Shown here piece after piece: positions 1 through 4,379 of a stretch of DNA of 6,218 bases. The stretch is taken from assembly GCA_003486285.1 (NCBI GenBank), contig DNGH01000154.1, positions 1 through 6,218 on the forward strand, read 5' to 3'. Source of the DNA: Actinomycetota bacterium (GTDB lineage: Bacteria > Actinomycetota > Acidimicrobiia > Spongiisociales > UBA11373). The position numbers were made by a program, and so were the translations under genes. The number at the start of each line of letters is the position of its first letter. Position 1 is the first letter of the stretch. Below the pieces are notes generated by a model. The model had not been told where the DNA came from. It was given only the letters and a program-made list of their open reading frames with translations, and did no database searches.

Positions 1-678
1 CCTTCCCAGATCGCCGCCTGGTGCGACCGGCGGCGGGGCATCGGCGCCGATGGGGTCCTGGTGGTGACACCGGGCGCCGGCAGAGTGCGCATGGAGTACT
101 GGAACGCCGACGGTTCCGCCGCCGAGATGTGCGGCAACGGTCTGCGCTGTGTCGCCCGTTACGCCCGCGATCGCGACCTGGCACCCGACGGGGAGTTCAT
201 CGTGGACACCGCAGTCGGCCCGCGTCGGGTGACCGTGGGGCCGGAGGCGGTGCGCGCCGAGATGGGCCCGGTGCAGGTGGGGACGGGAGTCGTCGAGATC
301 GCCGGATATCGGGGCACCCCAGTGAGTGTGGGGAATCCCCACGCCGTCGTCCTCGTCGACGACTGTTACGCGGTGCCGCTGGCGGCGGCCGGCCCCCTCT
401 TCGAGACGGATCCCGCCTTCCCGGGCGGGGCGAATGCCGGGTTCGCCACCGTGATCGATCCCCAACGCATCGCGCTACGGGTGTGGGAACGGGGTGTCGG
501 CGAGACGCTGGCGTGCGGCACCGGGGCAGTGGCCGCGGTGGCGGCGGCACGCGACAACGGACTGGTCGGCGACGCGGTCACGGTGCATCTCCCCGGGGGT
601 GATCTCCAGGTGGAGATCACCGATGGTGTCGCCTGGATCGAGGGCCCCGCCCGCACCGTCTACCGCGGGACGCTCTGA
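1..678 (+). CDS. dapF: Diaminopimelate epimerase, 5'-truncated by the window edge
   Basis: DapF interconverts LL- and meso-diaminopimelate in the cytoplasm, the step before lysine and the source of the meso-DAP used in peptidoglycan. The reading frame is open from base 1 and shows 225 residues. Family members are usually about 270-290 residues, so roughly the first 50 are missing. Both catalytic cysteines of this cofactor-independent racemase fold are visible: C44 in the MCGNGLRC motif and C172 in ETLACGTGA. Other family signatures are GIGADG (residues 13-18), EYWNADGSAAEMCGNG (32-47), GNPHAVV (111-117) and VWERGVGETLACGTGA (161-176). The gene ends 13 nt before the stop of lexA, which runs towards it. 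In Mycobacterium tuberculosis dapF also lies a few genes from lexA. No truncation or frameshift is visible inside the fragment. Identification is secure from the two active-site motifs. Confidence 0.97.
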   Translation, partial: PSQIAAWCDRRRGIGADGVLVVTPGAGRVRMEYWNADGSAAEMCGNGLRCVARYARDRDLAPDGEFIVDTAVGPRRVTVGPEAVRAEMGPVQVGTGVVEIAGYRGTPVSVGNPHAVVLVDDCYAVPLAAAGPLFETDPAFPGGANAGFATVIDPQRIALRVWERGVGETLACGTGAVAAVAAARDNGLVGDAVTVHLPGGDLQVEITDGVAWIEGPARTVYRGTL

Positions 679-691
679 TCCGGACCTCGGG

Positions 692-1321
692 TCAGCGCAC
701 CCGGCGCAGCACCGCCACGACCTTGCCGATGATCTCGACCCCGCGGGTCAGCACGATCGGCTTGTAGTCGGGGTTCTCCGGGAGCAGCAGCACCCGCCCC
801 GGTTCGCGGCGGAGTCGCTTCACCGTGGCCTCTTCGCCGTCGATCAGGGCTGCCACCAACTCCCCGTCGCGGGCGTCGGGCTGGCGGCGGATCACCACGA
901 AGTCGCCGTCGAAGATCCCGGCGAGGATCATCGAGTCGCCCTCCACCCGCAGCATGAATACCGGATCGTTGCCGACGATCTCGGTCGGCAGCGGGAAGAT
1001 CTCCTCGATGTCCTCCTGGGCGAGGATCGGGGTGCCGGCGGCGATGCGGCCCACCAGGGGGACATCACGCACCGGGGCCCGGCGCAGGTCTCCCTCCTCG
1101 TGGCTCTCGATCACCTCGATGGCGCGGGGCTTGGAGGGATCGCGCCGCAGCAGCCCGGCACCGACGAGAGCGGAAAGGTGACTGTGGACGGTGGAGGGGG
1201 AGGAGAGGCCGACCGCCACCCCGATCTCCCGCACCGATGGGGGATAGCCCCTGCGGCGCACGGTCTCGAGGATCAGGTCGAGGATCTCCCGTTGGCGGTC
1301 GGTGACGTCGGTGGGGGCCAT
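692..1321 (-). CDS. lexA: LexA, SOS-response repressor and self-cleaving S24 peptidase
   Basis: LexA represses DNA-damage genes and is inactivated when RecA filaments stimulate its self-cleavage. The 209-residue protein has normal length. The N-terminal winged helix spans about residues 5-70, with the recognition helix near SSPSTVHSHLSAL (40-52). The cleavage site is A95-G96 in GRIAAGTP. The catalytic serine is S130 in VEGDSM and the catalytic lysine is K168 in EATVKRL, so the serine/lysine dyad is intact. The ATG at 1321 is preceded by a strong ribosome binding site, GAGGAG on the minus strand (plus positions 1329-1334), with a 7-nt spacer. The gene is divergent from the LysM protein and shares a control region with it that holds three LexA boxes, so autoregulation is expected. 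It converges on dapF. All catalytic residues are present and I see nothing anomalous. Confidence 0.98.
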   Translation of the reverse strand: MAPTDVTDRQREILDLILETVRRRGYPPSVREIGVAVGLSSPSTVHSHLSALVGAGLLRRDPSKPRAIEVIESHEEGDLRRAPVRDVPLVGRIAAGTPILAQEDIEEIFPLPTEIVGNDPVFMLRVEGDSMILAGIFDGDFVVIRRQPDARDGELVAALIDGEEATVKRLRREPGRVLLLPENPDYKPIVLTRGVEIIGKVVAVLRRVR

Positions 1322-1354
1322 CGGTGGACTCCTCAGGGGTTCGTGTTGCCTTGC

Positions 1355-1383
1355 ACGCTACCCGGAATGGGGCTCCAGGGCAA
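1355..1383 (-). promoter_or_regulatory. Predicted lexA promoter overlapped by an SOS box
   Basis: On the minus strand a -35 element TTGCCC (plus positions 1378-1383) and a -10 element TAGCGT (plus 1355-1360) are separated by 17 nt. This fits the TANNNT pattern of actinobacterial housekeeping promoters. Transcription would begin near 1348, giving a leader of roughly 27 nt that contains the GAGGAG ribosome binding site. The -35 overlaps the SOS box at 1381-1394, the expected arrangement for autorepression. This is a prediction from spacing and motif match only. Confidence 0.6.
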
Positions 1384-1394
1384 ACATGTGTTCG
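1381..1394. promoter_or_regulatory. LexA box 1 (imperfect; covers the lexA -35)
   Basis: The sequence CAAACATGTGTTCG is one base away from the CGAAC-N4-GTTCG operator. The single departure (A for G at 1382) lies inside the lexA -35 hexamer, so the base may be set by promoter function. Its position suggests that it mainly controls lexA itself. Confidence 0.75.
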
Positions 1395-1397
1395 ATA

Positions 1398-1426
1398 TTG
1401 ACGGGCGAACACATGTTCGGTATAGT
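1398..1426 (+). promoter_or_regulatory. Near-consensus promoter for the LysM (YneA-like) gene
   Basis: TTGACG (1398-1403) and TATAGT (1421-1426) are separated by exactly 17 nt, an almost ideal housekeeping-sigma promoter and much stronger in sequence than anything else in the window. LexA box 2 fills the spacer. The predicted transcription start is near 1433, leaving a leader of about 98 nt before the ATG at 1531. A strong core promoter held down by an operator in its spacer fits a gene kept silent until DNA damage. Confidence 0.8.
1406..1419. promoter_or_regulatory. LexA box 2 (perfect arms, inside the promoter spacer)
   Basis: CGAACACATGTTCG has perfect inverted CGAAC/GTTCG arms, matching the actinobacterial SOS operator. 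It sits between the -35 and -10 of the plus-strand promoter, where bound LexA would block RNA polymerase directly. Confidence 0.92.
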
Positions 1427-1439
1427 GCGGTGGCAACCA

Positions 1440-1453
1440 CGAACACCTGTTCG
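1440..1453. promoter_or_regulatory. LexA box 3 (perfect arms, just downstream of the predicted start site)
   Basis: CGAACACCTGTTCG again has perfect CGAAC/GTTCG arms. It lies at about +8 to +21 of the predicted plus-strand transcript. Its centre is 34 bp from box 2, and box 2 is 25 bp from box 1. A downstream operator would add a second block to the LysM-gene promoter. Confidence 0.9.
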
Positions 1454-1516
1454 TGTCACACCCGGCTCATACGGTCCGGGGGTGGGGTGAGGCAGTCGCC
1501 CCACGGTGCGAGTCAG

Positions 1517-1522
1517 AAGGAG
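1517..1522 (+). promoter_or_regulatory. Ribosome binding site fixing the LysM-gene start
   Basis: AAGGAG lies 8 nt before the ATG at 1531. It favours this start over an in-frame GTG at 1453, which has no such site and lies at the end of LexA box 3. Confidence 0.85.
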
Positions 1523-1530
1523 CCAGCGCC

Positions 1531-1839
1531 ATGACGATGCCCGCTAGCGCCCGCCACCGGGTCGTGGTTCTCCTCACCTCGGTCGTCCTGGCGTTGGCCC
1601 TCCTGCTCGCGCGAGCGGTCGTCGCCCGAGCCGACGACCCCGCCGCGGCGGCGGATCCGGCCCCGGTCGCGATCGCCCACACGGTCCGCTCCGGCGACAC
1701 CCTGTGGGACATCGCCGCCGCCTACGTCGCCCCCGGCGACGACGTGCGGGTCCTCATCGAGGACATCCGCCACGACAACGCCCTCGACTCGAGCGTGATC
1801 GTTCCCGGCCAGGTGCTGCTGATTCCCATCGGCGGCTGA
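1531..1839 (+). CDS. Small membrane/LysM protein, probable SOS cell-division inhibitor (YneA/ChiZ/DivS-like)
   Basis: The product has 102 residues. A short basic N-terminus is followed by one hydrophobic segment (about 11-28). An Ala-Asp-Pro-rich linker (31-48) leads to a single LysM domain (about 49-99), with HTVRSGDTLWDIA at 50-62 and IVPGQVLLIPI at 90-100. LysM binds peptidoglycan, so the domain should sit outside the membrane. The hydrophobic segment may be an anchor or a signal peptide; ARA-DD at 32-36 resembles a signal peptidase I site. Size, layout, position beside lexA and SOS-box control match YneA of Bacillus, Rv2719c (ChiZ) of Mycobacterium and DivS of Corynebacterium, which delay septation during DNA damage. 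No hydrolase domain is present. The start at 1531 is supported by AAGGAG upstream, and translation from 1453 would put 26 non-hydrophobic residues before the anchor. The family role is known; the role here is inferred from architecture and context. Confidence 0.85.
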   Translation: MTMPASARHRVVVLLTSVVLALALLLARAVVARADDPAAAADPAPVAIAHTVRSGDTLWDIAAAYVAPGDDVRVLIEDIRHDNALDSSVIVPGQVLLIPIGG

Positions 1840-1863
1840 TGGTCCCGGGTGCCGGGGGGCCGG

Positions 1864-1869
1864 TACGCT
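1864..1869 (+). promoter_or_regulatory. Possible -10 element for a leaderless nrdR transcript
   Basis: TACGCT fits TANNNT and would place transcription start at about 1877, next to the nrdR ATG at 1878. No good ribosome binding site precedes that ATG. I see no matching -35, so the call is tentative; nrdR could instead be read through from the LysM gene, 38 nt upstream. Confidence 0.35.
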
Positions 1870-1877
1870 GGCCGGCA

Positions 1878-2327
1878 ATGCGATGCCCGTACTGCGGCGA
1901 GGCGGACACCCGAGTCGTCGACAGCCGGCCCGCCGAGGGCGGTACGGCGATCCGGCGGCGCCGGGCCTGCGAGCGCTGCGATCAGCGGTTCACCACCTAC
2001 GAGCGGCGCGAGCCGGTGCTGATGGTGCGCAAGCGCGACGGGCGCGTCGAGCCGTTCGACCTCGCCAAGGTCCGCGTGGGGATGGTGCGGGCGGTGGCCG
2101 AGCCCGCGAGCCACGCCGCGGCTCTCGACGCCGCCCTGGCGCGCATCGAGGCGTTCGCCGAAGAGCACAGCCCGGAGGTCACGACCGAGGAGATCGGCCG
2201 CCAGGTGCTCGCCGAACTGCGCCACCTCGATGAGGCCGCCTACGTGCGCTTTGCCTCGGTGTACAAGGACTTTTCTGAGGCGAGCGACTTCTCCCGCGAA
2301 GTGGAGTCGCTCGAGAAGCGGCGCTGA
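1878..2327 (+). CDS. nrdR: NrdR, ATP-cone/zinc repressor of ribonucleotide reductase genes
   Basis: NrdR senses ATP and dATP and represses nrd operons by binding paired NrdR boxes. The 149-residue protein has the usual length. The zinc ribbon is complete: C3 and C6 in RCPYC, and C31 and C34 in ACERC. The characteristic segment VVDSRPAEGGTAIRRRR lies at 13-29 and RFTTYER at 37-43. The ATP-cone follows from about residue 46 (VLMVRKRDGRVEPFD) to about 136, including YVRFASVYKDF near 118-128. I chose the ATG at 1878 because it begins the conserved MRCPYCG N-terminus; longer in-frame extensions run into the LysM gene. It lies 38 nt after the LysM gene on the same strand, as in Mycobacterium. No NrdR box or nrd gene is visible here, so its targets lie elsewhere. 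Confidence 0.97.
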   Translation: MRCPYCGEADTRVVDSRPAEGGTAIRRRRACERCDQRFTTYERREPVLMVRKRDGRVEPFDLAKVRVGMVRAVAEPASHAAALDAALARIEAFAEEHSPEVTTEEIGRQVLAELRHLDEAAYVRFASVYKDFSEASDFSREVESLEKRR

Positions 2328-2333
2328 GGCCGG

Positions 2334-3287
2334 TCAGCCCAACAGGATCCGGGCTTCGTCGAGGCGCCGCTGCATCTCGGTGATCGTGGTCCGCGCCGCG
2401 GCATCGACGTCGGCCACCGCCGACTCCAACTCCGCCGTCGCCAGCGCGATCTGGGCCTGGAACTGGGCGATCAGCGTGGTGGTCTCCGCGGCGTCACCCC
2501 GCCGCAACGCCAGCAGGTAGGCGTCGGCCCAGGCCGGGAGGGCGTCGATCGCGGCGGCGACCCGATCGCGGTATCCGGCAAAGGCGGGGTCGTCGTCGAG
2601 GGCGGCGTAACCCCGCTCGGTGGCACTCTGCATGTCGGCGATGGCCCGGGCGGCGGGGTCGATCAGGGCCTCCGGGGCCGACGTGGGGAGCAGGGGGAAG
2701 GCGAGGATCGCGGCTGCGGCCTCGCGATGACGCGTGGCCGCGGCCAGATCCGTGAGCAGGCTCTCCGCGGCGTCCACCACCGCCAGCATCTCGCTGCGAG
2801 CGGGACGCAGCTCCTCGATGGGGCCGATGGGCAGCAGCGGGATGACCGTGGGGAGAGCGGCTCGCACCACCTCGGCGAACCCGGCGGAGGCGTCGGCGAA
2901 GGCCCCCAGCGCCTCCGGGTCGCTCGGTGCCGGAGCCGCCGCCAGCGCGGTGAGCGCAGGCTCGAAGGCGGTGAGGGCTTCCCGGTATTCCCCCCGCCGG
3001 GCATCGGCCCGCTGCTGGGGCACCGTGACCAGGATCTGGACGGCGACCAGGGCGACGCCGCCGAGGACGGCAGCAGCCACCAGGATCGACCAACGGAAGG
3101 AGCGGCGTGCCCCGACGGTGGCGTCGAGGGGGCGGGGGCGCCAGTCGAAGTCGATGTCGGGAACCGGTTCGGCCATCTCGGCGGGGGCCTGGGGGCGCGC
3201 CACCGTGGCCGGAGTGGTCTCCAGCATGTCGAGAATGCTCCGCTTGTTGGCGTCTCGTTCCCGAGGCGTTATCGACATGACATCCAC
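2334..3287 (-). CDS. Unrecognised single-pass membrane protein with a large Ala-rich helical outer domain
   Basis: I do not recognise this 317-residue family. The N-terminal part (1-66) is charged and Pro-rich. It begins with TPRERDANKRSILDMLE (7-23), a likely short helix, followed by a probably disordered linker. Arginines at 61, 62 and 65 precede one hydrophobic helix (about 67-88), so by the positive-inside rule residues 1-66 face the cytoplasm and 89-317 face outwards. The outer part is very Ala-rich and predicted helical throughout, with a likely coiled-coil end (about 270-317, IAQFQAQIALATAELESAVADVDAAARTT region). No catalytic motif, cysteine pair or lipobox is visible. The start is either GTG at 3287 (weak GAAG upstream) or the in-frame ATG at 3278. 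The stop lies 6 nt from the nrdR stop, so the two converge; the 5' end is divergent from dut with a gap of 98 nt. The long open frame with G/C-rich third positions supports a real gene. Confidence 0.8.
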   Translation of the reverse strand: MDVMSITPRERDANKRSILDMLETTPATVARPQAPAEMAEPVPDIDFDWRPRPLDATVGARRSFRWSILVAAAVLGGVALVAVQILVTVPQQRADARRGEYREALTAFEPALTALAAAPAPSDPEALGAFADASAGFAEVVRAALPTVIPLLPIGPIEELRPARSEMLAVVDAAESLLTDLAAATRHREAAAAILAFPLLPTSAPEALIDPAARAIADMQSATERGYAALDDDPAFAGYRDRVAAAIDALPAWADAYLLALRRGDAAETTTLIAQFQAQIALATAELESAVADVDAAARTTITEMQRRLDEARILLG

Positions 3288-3373
3288 GATTCATCTTCGG
3301 CCCGGTCGCCGGGTTGCTCAAGCCGGTCACCCCGGGGGTGCGGGCCGCCGCCACCCCAACCGGGTCGGGCCGC

Positions 3374-3379
3374 GATAAT
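3374..3379 (+). promoter_or_regulatory. Probable -10 element for leaderless dut
   Basis: GATAAT lies in a very G/C-rich stretch and ends 6 nt before the proposed GTG start of dut. Transcription would then start at or next to the initiation codon. No clear -35 is present at 16-18 nt upstream, and no ribosome binding site precedes the GTG. Confidence 0.5.
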
Positions 3380-3385
3380 CGCAGG

Positions 3386-3814
3386 GTGAAGGTTCCACTG
3401 CGCCGCATCGACCCGGACCTCCCGCTGCCGCGCCACGCCCGGCCCGGCGACGCTGGGGTCGACCTCTACTCCCGGGAGACCCTGGTGCTGGCCCCGGGGG
3501 AACGGCGGCTGGTGCCCACCGGGATCGCCATCGCGGTGCCCGTCGGCCACGCCGGGCTGGTCACCCCGCGCTCGGGGCTCGCCGCCCGGTCCGGCATCGG
3601 CATCGTCAATGCCCCGGGGGTGGTGGACAGTGGTTATCGCGGCGAACTGGCGGTCGCGCTGATCAATCACGGTTCCAAATCGGTCGAAATCGCGCGCGGG
3701 GATCGCATCGCCCAGCTGGTCGTGGTCGCGGTGGCGGACCTCGAGTTCGAGGTGGTCGAAGAGCTCGCTCCGTCGGAACGCGGCGACGGTGGATTCGGTT
3801 CCACCGGCTCGTGA
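3386..3814 (+). CDS. dut: dUTPase (deoxyuridine triphosphate nucleotidohydrolase)
   Basis: Dut hydrolyses dUTP to dUMP and pyrophosphate, keeping uracil out of DNA and supplying dUMP for thymidylate synthesis. The 142-residue product has normal trimeric-dUTPase length, with all five motifs in order: I at AGVDL (23-27), II at PRSGLAARSGI (61-71), III at NAPGVVDSGYRGE (75-87) with catalytic D81 and Y84, IV at RGDRIAQL (104-111), and V at RGDGGFGSTGS (132-142), the C-terminal arm that closes over the nucleotide. I chose GTG at 3386 because VKVPLRRIDPDLPLP matches the usual N-terminus. An in-frame ATG at 3314 would add 24 residues unlike the family, and a -10-like GATAAT lies just upstream of the GTG. 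The gene is divergent from the unknown membrane protein, and the tRNA cluster follows 43 nt after its stop. Confidence 0.96.
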   Translation: MKVPLRRIDPDLPLPRHARPGDAGVDLYSRETLVLAPGERRLVPTGIAIAVPVGHAGLVTPRSGLAARSGIGIVNAPGVVDSGYRGELAVALINHGSKSVEIARGDRIAQLVVVAVADLEFEVVEELAPSERGDGGFGSTGS

Positions 3815-3841
3815 GGGTGCTCTGGGACAGGTGGGGCGTCG

Positions 3842-3847
3842 TATACT
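3842..3847 (+). promoter_or_regulatory. -10 element of the tRNA cluster promoter
   Basis: TATACT is a near-perfect -10 hexamer placed 10 nt before the 5' end of tRNA-Gly, giving a predicted start near 3854 and a very short leader. The -35 is poor (TGCTCT at 3818-3823 with an 18-nt spacer is the best I see). It probably serves all three tRNA genes. Confidence 0.6.
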
Positions 3848-3857
3848 GCTGGCCCTC

Positions 3858-3933
3858 GCGGACGTAGCTCAGTTGGTAGAGCGTCACCTTGCCAAGGTGA
3901 AGGTCGCCGGTTCGAGACCGGTCGTCCGCTCCA
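3858..3933 (+). tRNA. tRNA-Gly (anticodon GCC)
   Basis: A complete cloverleaf can be folded. The acceptor stem GCGGACG (3858-3864) pairs with CGTCCGC (3923-3929). The D-stem is GCTC/GAGC. The anticodon stem TCACC/GGTGA encloses TTGCCAA, with anticodon GCC at 3891-3893. The T-arm GCCGG-TTCGAGA-CCGGT ends at 3922. Discriminator T3930 is followed by an encoded CCA (3931-3933). GCC reads GGC and GGT, the main glycine codons of a G/C-rich genome. Confidence 0.97.
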
Positions 3934-3964
3934 GGGGGCGGGATGCACCGGCTCCTGCGGCCCT

Positions 3965-4036
3965 GGCGGCGTGGCCGAGTGGTTCAGGCAAGGGTCTGCA
4001 AAACCCTTTACCCCGGTTCAATTCCGGGCGCCGCCT
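3965..4036 (+). tRNA. tRNA-Cys (anticodon GCA), CCA not encoded
   Basis: The acceptor stem GGCGGCG (3965-3971) pairs with CGCCGCC (4029-4035). The anticodon stem AGGGT/ACCCT encloses CTGCAAA, with anticodon GCA at 3998-4000. The T-loop is TTCAATT. After discriminator T4036 the DNA reads CGA, so CCA must be added by nucleotidyltransferase, unlike in both flanking tRNAs. The 30-nt spacer to tRNA-Val holds a 6-bp hairpin (CAGGCC 4044-4049 with GGCCTG 4053-4058), which may help separate the precursors. Confidence 0.96.
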
Positions 4037-4066
4037 CGAAGGGCAGGCCGTGGGCCTGGCCGTAAT

Positions 4067-4141
4067 GGGCGCTTAGCTCAGCGGGAGAGCGCTTCCCTGA
4101 CACGGAAGAGGTCACTGGTTCAATCCCAGTAGCGCCCACCA
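4067..4141 (+). tRNA. tRNA-Val (anticodon GAC)
   Basis: The acceptor stem GGGCGCT (4067-4073) pairs with AGCGCCC (4131-4137). The D-stem is GCTC/GAGC. The anticodon stem CTTCC/GGAAG encloses CTGACAC, with anticodon GAC at 4099-4101. The T-arm has loop TTCAATC. Discriminator A4138 is followed by an encoded CCA (4139-4141). It is the last of the three tRNAs; Gly-Cys-Val clusters are, as I recall, a recurring arrangement in actinobacterial genomes. Confidence 0.97.
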
Positions 4142-4379
4142 CTAAGACCCCTGGTCGCTGTTGGGTCCAGTCCCTCTCCGACCACGGCGCGATTACCTAG
4201 GTTCAAGCACCAGGCCGCGCTGAGGCCGCGAGGGGTCCTGATCGGCAATCACCGTTGTCCCTCCTTGAAACCCGAAGCGTGCGGCTGTCACCCACCGCTG
4301 ATCCAACCGCGACCAGCACGGGGTCTCCTGCTGCTTCGGCCTGTAGCGCCGGCACCGGGCGAACCCGGAAGCGCTGCGT
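4142..4379. other. Intergenic stretch after tRNA-Val with no convincing gene
   Basis: These 238 nt lie between the tRNA cluster and the convergent NTPase gene. A 66-residue minus-strand frame (4193-4393) crosses the stop of the NTPase gene and has no recognisable motif, so I do not call it. A short GACCC/GGGTC inverted repeat (4146-4167) could fold just after tRNA-Val but has a 12-nt loop and no T-tract. The only strong structure is the hairpin at 4345-4375. I found no obvious repeat of the tRNA-Val 3' end that would mark an attachment site. Confidence 0.6.
4345..4375 (-). terminator. Hairpin with UUCG loop behind the NTPase gene
   Basis: On the minus strand AGCGC pairs with GCGCT (plus 4371-4375 and 4345-4349), and CCGGG pairs with CCCGG (plus 4364-4368 and 4355-4359) around a TTCG loop. 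An asymmetric internal loop separates the two stems. The hairpin begins 4 nt after the NTPase stop codon. It lacks a T-tract, so it may be a T-less terminator or an mRNA 3'-end stabiliser. Confidence 0.5.

Noticed and set aside
21..602. Long plus-strand frame overlapping dapF in another frame
   Set aside because: It is Arg/Gly-rich low-complexity translation typical of out-of-frame G/C-rich DNA; dapF with both catalytic cysteines occupies the same bases.
679..691. Terminator between convergent dapF and lexA
   Set aside because: The gap is 13 nt; the only pairing (GACC 683-686 with GGTC 690-693) is four base pairs, with no T-tract.
1338..1350. GTTCG near the lexA start as a fourth SOS box
   Set aside because: Only one half-site is present; no CGAAC arm lies at the required spacing.
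494..1534. 346-residue plus-strand frame across dapF end and lexA
   Set aside because: It lies antisense to the complete lexA gene and runs through its promoter region; no motif is visible and the composition is that of a shadow frame.
2727..3389. Plus-strand frames of more than 200 residues opposite the unknown membrane protein
   Set aside because: The minus-strand frame has a clean transmembrane segment, plausible starts and a sensible end next to nrdR; the opposite frames lack any domain or start signal and overlap the dut start.
4146..4167. Inverted repeat GACCC/GGGTC as a terminator of the tRNA cluster
   Set aside because: Only five pairs, a 12-nt loop and no T-tract; too weak to call.
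4200..4216. GGTTCAAGCACCAGG after tRNA-Val, resembling a T-arm remnant or attachment site
   Set aside because: Only the seven-base GGTTCAA matches a T-loop and no acceptor strand follows; there is no real repeat of the tRNA-Val end.
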